From Nitrospinota bacterium (GTDB taxonomy: Bacteria; Nitrospinota; Nitrospinia; Nitrospinales; Nitrospinaceae), in NCBI GenBank assembly GCA_027298165.1, contig JAPUGN010000240.1:1-12270 (forward strand): DNA of 12,270 nt. Reading direction: 5' to 3'. The position numbers were made by a program, and so were the translations under genes. This document shows, one piece after another, positions 6,701-12,270 of the stretch. The stretch's first letter is position 1. Each line of letters starts with the position of its first letter. The notes below the pieces were generated by a model, which did not search any database, was not told the origin of the DNA, and worked only from the letters and a program-made list of their open reading frames with translations.

Positions 6701-6729
6701 TAAAAAAAAACCAACGGGACCGTTGGTTT
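6701..6729 (-). terminator. Rho-independent terminator of guaB
   Basis: AAACCAACGG and CCGTTGGTTT are perfect inverted copies separated by two bases (6708-6729). On the minus strand the hairpin runs straight into a T-run given by the A-run at 6702-6710. It lies about 125 bp beyond the guaB stop and ahead of guaA. Confidence 0.88.
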
Positions 6730-6755
6730 CCCTGTTGCGAGTTCGATATGGCCGC

Positions 6756-6770
6756 CCGGGCAAGGCCCGG
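6756..6770. repeat. GC hairpin repeat (CCGGGC-AAG-GCCCGG)
   Basis: A 6-bp perfect stem with a 3-base loop, followed by ATCAAATTT. It is the same unit as the terminal hairpin of the composite repeat, read on the other strand (loop AAG versus CTT). A close relative followed by GGCAAAATT is at 8551-8564. Confidence 0.7.
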
Positions 6771-6853
6771 ATCAAATTTAAAAACCCCACTGGCGATGAT
6801 AACTTTACAGACGCGCCCTAACGTTTCAGCAAAATTGGCCCTGCGCCGAGCAG

Positions 6854-8380
6854 TTATTCGATATTGTAATTGGGGGCTTCCTTCGTGACGATCACGTCGT
6901 GCACATGGCTTTCCCGCAGGCCGGACGGGGTGACTTTGATGAACGTGGCCTGGGTGCGCAGTTCCTGAATGTTGCTGCACCCGCAATAGCCCATGCCGGC
7001 CCGCAGTCCTCCCACCAGCTGGTGGACGGTGAACTCCACCGATCCCCGGTAGGGAATGCGCGCCTCGACGCCTTCCGGCACCAGTTTGCTTTCGTTGAGT
7101 CCCCGTTCCTGGAAGTAGCGGTCCCTACTGCCGTCGGCCATGGCGGCGATCGAGCCCATGCCGCGGTACTCCTTATAACTTCGCCCCTGAAACAGAATTT
7201 TTTCGCCCGGGCTCTCTTCGGTTCCGGCGAACAGGGAACCGATCATCACGCTCGACGCCCCGGCGGCGATGGCCTTGGTGATGTCTCCGGAATGGCGGAT
7301 CCCCCCATCGGAAATGACGGGAATACCCTTCGCTTCCGCCGCCTCGACGCATTTTCGAACGGCGGTGATCTGCGGCACGCCAACGCCGGTCACCACGCGG
7401 GTGGTGCAGATCGATCCCGGTCCGATGCCCACCTTCACTGCGTCGGCTCCGGCTTTGATCAATGCCTGGGTGCCCTCTGCGGTTGCGACGTTGCCGCCGA
7501 TGATTTGGAGTTTCGGAAACGCTTGTTTGATTTCCTGAATGGTCTTCAGCACTTTGTCCGAATGGCCGTGGGCGCTGTCGATCACCAGCACGTCGAGCCC
7601 CACCTCCTCCATCTCACCGATGTATTCCATATATTCCGAAGAAACCCCCAACGCGGCGCCCACCAGCAGGCGGCCTTTGTCGTCCTTCGCCGAGTTCGGA
7701 TATTCGGTCGATTTCAAAATATCCTTGAGAGTCAGCAGGCCCATCAGGTTGCCAATAGCGTCGACCACCGGCAGTTTTTCGATGCGGTGATCGTGCAGAA
7801 GTTTTTTGGAATTGTCGAGGGAGGTGCCACCTTTAATGGTGACCAGTTGATCCTTCGTCATCAGGGTCGAGAGTTTTTTGCTGTGCTCGGTCTCGAAACG
7901 GATGTCCCGGTTGGTGAGAATGCCCACCAGTTTTTTGCTCTTGGTGATGGGGATGCCGGTGATGTTGTATTTGTTCATGATCTCGAGCGCTTCGCCCAGC
8001 GTCTGGTCCGGCCCCAGGGTGATGGGATCGTCGATGACCACACTGACGGCGCGTTTGACGCGGTCGATCATCTTGCGTTGCTGGTTGGGCGGCAGGTTGC
8101 GGTGGATGATGCCGATGCCGCCTTCCTGCGCCATGGCGATGGCCATGCCGGCTTCGGTGACTGTGTCCATGGGCGCGCTCACCAATGGGCAGTTCAATTT
8201 GATTTTTCGGGTCAGCCGGGTAGACAGGTCGACATCCGCAGGCAGCACCTTGGAGTAGGCGGGCAGGAGCAATACATCGTCGAAGGTGAGATAGGTTTCC
8301 GGTTCTTTGCTCGCCATGAGTGTCCGGTCAGGAGGGGCGAATCCGCTGAAAACGGTCCGCGCCGGTTCACAAAAAGTCAT
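6854..8380 (-). CDS. guaB: Inosine-5'-monophosphate dehydrogenase
   Basis: Oxidises IMP to XMP with NAD+, the committed step toward GMP. Catalytic loop GPGSICTTR has nucleophile Cys325 (304 if counted from the internal Met). A Bateman module of two CBS domains lies at about residues 114-230, and the substrate/K+ site region includes ISDGGIRHSGDI and YRGMGSIAAM. Three starts are possible: GTG at 8398, ATG at 8380 and ATG at 8317. I chose 8380 because GGGGAGG sits nine bases ahead of it, while 8317 has no Shine-Dalgarno sequence. This adds 21 residues before the usual IMPDH N-terminus, since the 487-residue product from 8317 matches the normal family length. A terminator follows, then guaA. The long antisense frame across this gene is a shadow. 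Confidence 0.97.
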   Translation of the reverse strand: MTFCEPARTVFSGFAPPDRTLMASKEPETYLTFDDVLLLPAYSKVLPADVDLSTRLTRKIKLNCPLVSAPMDTVTEAGMAIAMAQEGGIGIIHRNLPPNQQRKMIDRVKRAVSVVIDDPITLGPDQTLGEALEIMNKYNITGIPITKSKKLVGILTNRDIRFETEHSKKLSTLMTKDQLVTIKGGTSLDNSKKLLHDHRIEKLPVVDAIGNLMGLLTLKDILKSTEYPNSAKDDKGRLLVGAALGVSSEYMEYIGEMEEVGLDVLVIDSAHGHSDKVLKTIQEIKQAFPKLQIIGGNVATAEGTQALIKAGADAVKVGIGPGSICTTRVVTGVGVPQITAVRKCVEAAEAKGIPVISDGGIRHSGDITKAIAAGASSVMIGSLFAGTEESPGEKILFQGRSYKEYRGMGSIAAMADGSRDRYFQERGLNESKLVPEGVEARIPYRGSVEFTVHQLVGGLRAGMGYCGCSNIQELRTQATFIKVTPSGLRESHVHDVIVTKEAPNYNIE

Positions 8381-8398
8381 CTTATCACGCCTCCCCAC

Positions 8399-8613
8399 CC
8401 GATTTCATACTAATTTTTCCGGCTCCTGCCCGGAGGGGGAAGCGGAGTTACCTCCGCAGGCCAGCGTAACGCTGGACCCAAATTCTCAATTGTGCCACCA
8501 AGGTCCCTCTGACGGTTACCGGTCAGCCAGTTCCCACTCCGGGTAGGAGTCGGGCAAGGCCCGGGGCAAAATTGGGTCTGGCGTTGCTCTGGTATGTGTT
8601 AACCTGATTCTCT
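8399..8613. other. Divergent intergenic region with interleaved inverted repeats
   Basis: Between divergent guaB and the transglutaminase-like gene. Two local hairpins: GCGGAG-TTAC-CTCCGC (8442-8457) and CCAGCGT-A-ACGCTGG (8461-8475). Two longer inverted pairs interleave: 8421-8436 with 8536-8551 (13 of 16), and 8468-8484 with 8570-8585 (about two mismatches and one gap). The order A-B-A'-B' is that of a pseudoknot, not a simple stem. No gene and no clear promoter hexamers were found, although at least guaB must be transcribed from here. Confidence 0.5.
8551..8564. repeat. GC hairpin repeat (CGGGC-AAG-GCCCG)
   Basis: A free-standing copy of the repeat-family hairpin with the AAG loop, followed by GGCAAAATT. 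It overlaps the interleaved inverted repeats of this intergenic region. Confidence 0.65.
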
Positions 8614-10059
8614 ATGAAACTTAAAACGCTTCTTCATATTACCGTCTTCGGGGCGGCACTGTTGTGGGCCGGGTGGGCCGGTGCGGTGCCGATTGTGGAT
8701 AGCGATGACTGGTCGGGCACCTATTTCAAGGGCCACAAGATGGGCTTCAACCATTCCCGGGTGGAGGTCGGGAAACGGGCTATCGAGGTCCACACCAAGA
8801 TGTATTTCCGCCTCCAATCCGGAAAAATCGACCAGTCCACCATCTTCACCCAGGACACCACGCTGAACCCCGATTTGAGCCTGAAACGTTTCGTCCTGCT
8901 CCAGGAAATCATGGGCAAACGGCAGGAGATCGTCGGACAGGTCGAGGGCAACCAGCTGATCCTCGAAATCGTCGGCCGCGGGTTCCATAAGAAAAAGTCC
9001 ATCGACTTCCCCAAAGGCATTTACCCCTCGGCCACTGTCTGGCTGAATATCATGAAGGAAGGATTCGAGATTGGCAAGCAGGGCACGCTCAAACTGCTGA
9101 TCGAGCCGTTTCAGTTGGTTATGCCTATGACGTATCAGATTTTACGGAAAGAGACGATTCAACATGACGGCCGCAACGTCGACACCTTCGTTGTCCAACA
9201 GAAGTTCGCGGGGATGACCACCACCTTGTGGACCAACGCCGCGGGCGACGTGTTGCGCGAGCATTCAAAGCAGGGCTTCGAATCGATCAAGGAATCGGAG
9301 CAGGTGGCGACCCAGCTGGGTGACCGGCCGATGTCGGTCAGCAGTTTCATCACGCTCAGCCTGGTGAAGGTCAAGCAACCCATCACCGCATCGGACGACC
9401 TCGGTGTATTGAAATTGAAACTTTCCAACGTGCACAGTCCGAAGTCCATCCCGCAGGACCATCGGCAGAAGGTGCTCAAAACCGAGAAACAAGGTGAAGA
9501 GTCTTACACCACCACCCTGCTCATCAACCGGGAGCCCAAAGCTCCGGTGAAACGAGTGCCGCTACCGGTCCCGGCAGGGGAGTATCGCGATTTTTTGAAG
9601 GAGGCGCCCGAAATCCAGGTGAAGCATCCTTTGATCCGCACCCTGGCGAAGGATCTGGTGGAGGGTGAGAAGGACGCCTGGCAGGCCGCGAAAACCATCA
9701 GCACCTGGGTCTTTGACAATCTCGACAAAGTCCTGGTGGATTCTTTTACCGCGCTGGACGCCCTTCACGACCGGCGCGGCGAATGCCAATCCCACACCAA
9801 CCTGTTCACCGCGCTGGCCCGGGCGGTGGGAATTCCGACGCGGGTGGTCAACGGCCTGGTGTACTCCAACCATTTTAAAGGATTCCTCTACCACGCCTGG
9901 CCGGAAGTCTGGGTCGGCGAGTGGCGGGCGCTGGACCCCACCCTGGGCCAGCATCAGGTCGACGCCACCCACATCAAACTCTCCGTGGGCAATTACGCCG
10001 GGGCGCTGAAGCTGATGGAATTCATCGGACAGGTCCGTATCGAGCTGCTGGACCAGTAA
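8614..10059 (+). CDS. Secreted transglutaminase-like (cysteine protease fold) protein
   Basis: A 481-residue exported protein. Residues 1-24 are a Sec signal peptide (KLK, hydrophobic core, AGA cleavage site). Residues about 30-330 form a beta-rich domain I cannot name, beginning WSGTYFKGHKMGFNHSRVEV. The C-terminal domain (about 340-460) is a transglutaminase core (PF01841 type): Cys391 in RRGECQSHTNLF, His427 in YHAWPEVWVG and Asp441 in ALDPTLGQ give an intact Cys-His-Asp triad. Bacterial members are usually peptidases, amidases or cross-linking enzymes of envelope proteins; the substrate is not evident. It stands alone: guaB diverges upstream and a palindrome-rich region follows. No Shine-Dalgarno sequence precedes the ATG, but the signal peptide fixes the start. 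Confidence 0.9.
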   Translation: MKLKTLLHITVFGAALLWAGWAGAVPIVDSDDWSGTYFKGHKMGFNHSRVEVGKRAIEVHTKMYFRLQSGKIDQSTIFTQDTTLNPDLSLKRFVLLQEIMGKRQEIVGQVEGNQLILEIVGRGFHKKKSIDFPKGIYPSATVWLNIMKEGFEIGKQGTLKLLIEPFQLVMPMTYQILRKETIQHDGRNVDTFVVQQKFAGMTTTLWTNAAGDVLREHSKQGFESIKESEQVATQLGDRPMSVSSFITLSLVKVKQPITASDDLGVLKLKLSNVHSPKSIPQDHRQKVLKTEKQGEESYTTTLLINREPKAPVKRVPLPVPAGEYRDFLKEAPEIQVKHPLIRTLAKDLVEGEKDAWQAAKTISTWVFDNLDKVLVDSFTALDALHDRRGECQSHTNLFTALARAVGIPTRVVNGLVYSNHFKGFLYHAWPEVWVGEWRALDPTLGQHQVDATHIKLSVGNYAGALKLMEFIGQVRIELLDQ

Positions 10060-10084
10060 AATTCTCCTCTTTTAGTAGATCCTA

Positions 10085-10117
10085 AATTACATAATGACAA
10101 ATTGTCATTATGTAATT
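10085..10117. repeat. Perfect AT-rich 33-nt inverted repeat
   Basis: Two 16-base arms, AATTACATAATGACAA and its exact complement, flank a single central A, 26 bp after the transglutaminase-like gene. No T-run follows and it is unlike the GC-rich repeats nearby. It may be a transcript-end hairpin, a protein-binding site or a mobile-element remnant. Confidence 0.7.
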
Positions 10118-10157
10118 GGGTGTCGTGTTGAGCTTGTCGAAAGGTGAGTTCTATGAT

Positions 10158-10231
10158 CCCCTCCTTACCAAGGGGGGATACAGGGGAGGTTATAATAACC
10201 CCACCTCAGTCCTCCCCTTGGTAAGGGGAGG
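10158..10231. repeat. Cluster of palindromic hairpins
   Basis: Three consecutive hairpins. At 10158-10177 CCCCTCCTT-ACC-AAGGGGGG pairs nearly perfectly. Around 10188-10200 GGTTAT-A-ATAACC is perfect. At 10211-10231 CCTCCCCTT-GGT-AAGGGGAGG has a perfect 9-bp stem. The first and third are also inverted copies of each other. The third matches the hairpin at 6634-6654. Confidence 0.8.
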
Positions 10232-10250
10232 AGGTATTTGGTTTTCTCCC

Positions 10251-10332
10251 CCTTCGACAGAGCCTGTCCTGAGCCTGACGAAGGACTCAGGGTGACAGGA
10301 AAAAGAATCAGCTCCGGGCCTTGCCCGGCCCC
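10251..10332 (+). repeat. Dispersed palindromic repeat, copy 3
   Basis: The most complete copy, from CCTTCGACAGAGCCTGTCC through GAGCCTGACGAAGGACTC, AGGGTGACAGG, AAAAAGAATCAG and the CCGGGC-CTT-GCCCGG hairpin at 10314-10328. From the AGAGCCTGTCC segment on it matches 6552-6625 almost base for base, and it is the inverse of 163-243. A partial unit, TGTTGAGCTTGTCGAAAGG, lies about 100 bp upstream at 10125-10143. Confidence 0.87.
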
Positions 10333-10341
10333 TCACCCTAC

Positions 10342-10362
10342 CCTCTCCCCCAAGGGGAGAGG
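10342..10362. repeat. Palindromic hairpin repeat (CCTCTCCCC type)
   Basis: CCTCTCCCC and GGGGAGAGG pair perfectly around a CAA loop. It follows composite copy 3 just as the CCTCCCCTT hairpin follows copy 2, suggesting a shared modular layout. Confidence 0.75.
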
Positions 10363-10797
10363 AGGAGAGATGTTTGGAATCCTGATCCTCCTGTTATTCC
10401 GTTATCCTGTCTATTTAAGGTTTTCTCCGCGTCCTCTGCGGTAAAATCCCCTTCATTTTTCCACGAGAATTTTCCCTCCGCAAGTTCCTGAAAAGGAACC
10501 GTTTGTTTTTCTGTCCATTTTGTCCACAGGGTTCCAAGGCATGATCATGGGGTTTTAAAAGCGCATAGGGTCGATGCACCTTGTTTGTAGCGGCCTTGAA
10601 TGGGCATGGGGTCTATCAACCCAGTTTTAAGGGCCAAAATCGCATGACACCCCTTCAAAACCCTGTATTCTCTGTGAATTACGCCCCTCTGAGGGCACCC
10701 GGATTAATTCTATCTATCAGATTTAAAAGGGGTTGCTTCCTAACCTCTTATATCGAAATGGCTTGAAAAAACCAAATATTATTTAGACAAAATCCTA
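10363..10797. other. Gene-free region upstream of nrdJ
   Basis: No credible ORF; the 61-codon frame at 10581-10766 has no ribosome site and no protein-like pattern. One clear hairpin, GTTCCT-GAAA-AGGAAC at 10484-10499, has a GNRA-type loop and is followed by CGTTTGTTTTT, so it could be a weak + strand terminator. TTTTCTCCGCGTCCTCTGCG near 10421-10440 resembles a phrase often repeated in bacterial intergenic DNA. No tRNA or riboswitch recognised. Confidence 0.5.
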
Positions 10798-10825
10798 TTG
10801 ACAACCCTCTATATGGTGCTAATGT
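10798..10825 (+). promoter_or_regulatory. Candidate promoter of nrdJ
   Basis: A perfect TTGACA at 10798-10803, a 16-bp spacer and an extended -10 (TGC then TAATGT at 10820-10825). The -10 hexamer itself is a partial match. Transcription would start near 10832, leaving a leader of about 180 nt. The spacer is almost entirely occupied by the first NrdR-like box. Confidence 0.55.
10804..10819 (+). promoter_or_regulatory. NrdR-box-like operator 1
   Basis: ACCCTCTATATGGTGC matches 12 of 16 positions of the palindromic NrdR box ACACTATATATAGTGT, including the central TATAT and the GTG. It fills the spacer between -35 and -10, where bound repressor would block RNA polymerase. Confidence 0.6.
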
Positions 10826-10835
10826 GGGCACCAGG

Positions 10836-10851
10836 CTACTAGATGTAGTGA
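10836..10851 (+). promoter_or_regulatory. NrdR-box-like operator 2
   Basis: CTACTAGATGTAGTGA matches 11 of 16 positions of the same consensus (ACTA at the left, TAGTG at the right). It starts exactly 32 bp after operator 1, about three helical turns, the tandem arrangement typical of NrdR-regulated genes. It sits at the predicted transcription start. Confidence 0.58.
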
Positions 10852-11011
10852 TTGGTAAATTAATGGTTTACTCCCTAAATTAGGGTTGGAGAGCGGAATT
10901 CAGGTTTTTTCCCAGGTCTTTAAAGTGGATGGCCGCTTGAAAATATAAAAAAATTTCTCGAATCATGAGTTTTCGGGGAATTGGTTATTTAATGTAAGTT
11001 TGGAGAGAGTT
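10852..11011 (+). other. nrdJ 5' leader
   Basis: About 160 nt, AT-rich. It contains a perfect CCCTAA-A-TTAGGG inverted repeat at 10873-10885 and a GGAGAGAG Shine-Dalgarno sequence at 11002-11009. I see no cobalamin riboswitch B12-box consensus, even though the downstream enzyme needs B12. Confidence 0.45.
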
Positions 11012-12270
11012 ATGCACATTCACCGCGCATTCACCCAGGGATTAGACGATCCGTACAACGGCCTCGAGTTTGTAGAACGCACCTCGAAAATCACTAACGC
11101 CGACGGCTCGGTGGTTTCTGAGATCAAAAGTGTAGGCGTGCCGAGTGCATGGTCGCAGGTGGCGGTGGATATCATGGCCCAGAAATATTTCCGGAAAGCC
11201 GGCGTACCGACTTGTACCCAAAGGCGTTACGATCACGGGGTTCCCGAATGGCTGTGTCCTTCCGAGCCGGATATCGATGCTCTGGCTCAGCTGCCCAAGG
11301 AGGAACGGTTTGGCCGGGAGATGGATTCGCGCCAGGTGTTTCACCGGCTGGCGGGGTGCTGGACCTATTGGGGATGGAAAAGCGGATGCTTCGACAGCGA
11401 AGACGCCGCCCGGTCCTATTACGATGACATGTGCTACATGCTGTCCCGGCAGTATGCCGCGCCCAATTCCCCGCAGTGGTTCAACACGGGATTGAACTGG
11501 GCCTACGGGATCGAAGGTCCCGCGCAGGGGCATTACTTCGCCGATCCGGAAACGGGCCTGCCTGAAAAATCGAAAACCGCCTACGCGCGTCCGCAACCGC
11601 ATGCCTGCTTCATCCTTTCGGTCAGTGACGACCTGGTGAACGAGGGCGGCATCATGGATTTGTGGCAACAGGAGGCGCGCCTGTTCAAATACGGGTCCGG
11701 CACCGGTACCAACTTTTCCAAACTGCGCGGAGCGGGTGAATTCTTATCCGGCGGCGGGCAATCCTCCGGCCTGATGAGTTTCCTGAAAATCGGCGACCGC
11801 GCGGCGGGCGCCATCAAATCCGGTGGTACCACGCGCCGCGCCGCCAAGATGGTCACCCTCGACATCGACCATCCCGACATCGAAGAGTTCATCGAATGGA
11901 AAGCCCGCGAGGAACGCAAAGTGGCCTCGCTGGCGGTGGGCAGCAAGCTCTGCCGCAGGCATCTCAAGAACGTTCTGCAGTCCTGCTGGGATTGGGACGA
12001 CGAGGAGAACCGGTTCAACATCCACTCCAATAAAAAACTGCGCAAGGCGGTGCGGGAAGCCCTGCGCGATTTCATCCCAGAAAATTATGTGTTCCGCGTC
12101 ATCCAGTTGGGAACGCAGGGCGTGCGCGTCATCGAGTTCGAAGAATACGACACCAACTGGACTTCGGAAGCCTACCAGACCGTATCGGGACAGAACTGCA
12201 ACCACTCGGTGCGCCTGACCAACGATTTCCTGAAAGCGGTCGAAAACGATGGAACGTGGAACCTCACCGC
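11012..12270 (+). CDS. nrdJ: Class II (adenosylcobalamin-dependent) ribonucleotide reductase, N-terminal part
   Basis: Reduces ribonucleotides to deoxyribonucleotides using a B12-derived radical, independent of oxygen. The first 419 residues are present and the frame is still open at the window edge; the large NrdJ form is about 1,200 residues. The start ATG follows GGAGAGAG by two bases. Family features: KITNADGSVVSEIKSVGVP near the N-terminus, WSQVAVDIMAQKYFRKAGVP, Cys199 in PHACFILSV (the redox Cys beside the substrate site), GSGTGTNFS at 228-236 and SGGTTRRAAKMV at 270-281. The radical Cys, the finger loop and the C-terminal Cys pair lie beyond the window. No N-terminal ATP-cone is visible. 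Two NrdR-like boxes at the promoter suggest repression when dNTP levels are high. It stands alone after 950 bp of gene-free DNA. Confidence 0.95.
   Translation, partial: MHIHRAFTQGLDDPYNGLEFVERTSKITNADGSVVSEIKSVGVPSAWSQVAVDIMAQKYFRKAGVPTCTQRRYDHGVPEWLCPSEPDIDALAQLPKEERFGREMDSRQVFHRLAGCWTYWGWKSGCFDSEDAARSYYDDMCYMLSRQYAAPNSPQWFNTGLNWAYGIEGPAQGHYFADPETGLPEKSKTAYARPQPHACFILSVSDDLVNEGGIMDLWQQEARLFKYGSGTGTNFSKLRGAGEFLSGGGQSSGLMSFLKIGDRAAGAIKSGGTTRRAAKMVTLDIDHPDIEEFIEWKAREERKVASLAVGSKLCRRHLKNVLQSCWDWDDEENRFNIHSNKKLRKAVREALRDFIPENYVFRVIQLGTQGVRVIEFEEYDTNWTSEAYQTVSGQNCNHSVRLTNDFLKAVENDGTWNLT

Larger units (their letters stand above)
6472..6853. other. guaB-guaA intergenic region: repeats and terminator, no gene
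   Basis: In minus-strand order after guaB: a GC hairpin of the repeat family (6756-6770), a strong terminator (6701-6729), a CCTCCCCTT-type hairpin (6634-6654) and the composite repeat copy 2 (6552-6625). Immediately beside the last, at 6539-6553, is a degenerate CCTTCCTTACCAAG stretch like the one at 10158-10177. The short reading frames crossing it are repeat-derived. A TATAGT on the minus strand near 6531-6536 is the best guess at a guaA -10, without a matching -35. Confidence 0.6.

Noticed and set aside
6899..8413. Long + strand ORF (504 codons) antisense to guaB
   Set aside because: Entirely opposite a clear IMPDH gene; its translation is rich in His, Gly, Arg and Asp without family motifs, the usual mirror of a GC-rich gene.
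10158..10362. CRISPR-like repeat cluster
   Set aside because: The units are palindromes of different sequence with irregular spacing; no regular repeat-spacer pattern and no cas genes.
10238..10444. 68-codon ORF spanning repeat copy 3
   Set aside because: Codons come directly from the palindromic repeat; no ribosome site and no conserved protein pattern.
10581..10766. 61-codon ORF upstream of nrdJ
   Set aside because: No Shine-Dalgarno sequence, atypical composition and no recognisable family; treated as noncoding.

Overview
The window is about 12.3 kb of bacterial chromosome with ordinary housekeeping and cell-envelope genes separated by unusually repeat-rich intergenic DNA. The gene content points to an aerobic Gram-negative bacterium: a Tat-exported molybdenum oxidoreductase, Sec signal peptides, a B12-dependent ribonucleotide reductase and a Rieske-like fragment. 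A Nitrospinota-type organism would fit, but that is inference; no rRNA or lineage marker is present.

Left part (1-3937): the tail of a Rieske-like, possibly NirD-like, small protein on the + strand; a 93-residue uncharacterised gene on the - strand; then three - strand redox-flavoured genes. In transcription order these are a secreted SUMF1/FGE-fold protein, a Tat-targeted sulfite-oxidase-fold molybdoenzyme overlapping it by 22 bp, and a MerA/Lpd-type flavoprotein disulfide reductase after a 163-bp gap.

Middle (3938-8613): a divergent intergenic region leads rightward into two adjacent small TM2-domain membrane proteins that end in a strong terminator. guaA and guaB follow on the - strand. 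They encode consecutive steps IMP to XMP to GMP, but a terminator and palindromic repeats separate them, so they may be independent transcription units.

Right part (8614-12270): a secreted transglutaminase-like protein on the + strand with an intact Cys-His-Asp triad; about 950 bp without a gene, the first 300 bp of which is packed with palindromes; then the start of nrdJ (class II, adenosylcobalamin-dependent ribonucleotide reductase), which runs off the window. Upstream of nrdJ is a TTGACA promoter with two NrdR-box-like sites spaced exactly 32 bp apart.

The most informative non-genic signals are the tandem NrdR-like boxes and a modular family of short palindromic repeats: a three-copy composite element of about 75-80 bp plus free-standing hairpins of the same types. 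I found no CRISPR array, tRNA, rRNA, insertion sequence or phage gene, and no convincing case for an undescribed multi-gene system. The nearest candidate is the overlapping FGE-like/molybdoenzyme pair.
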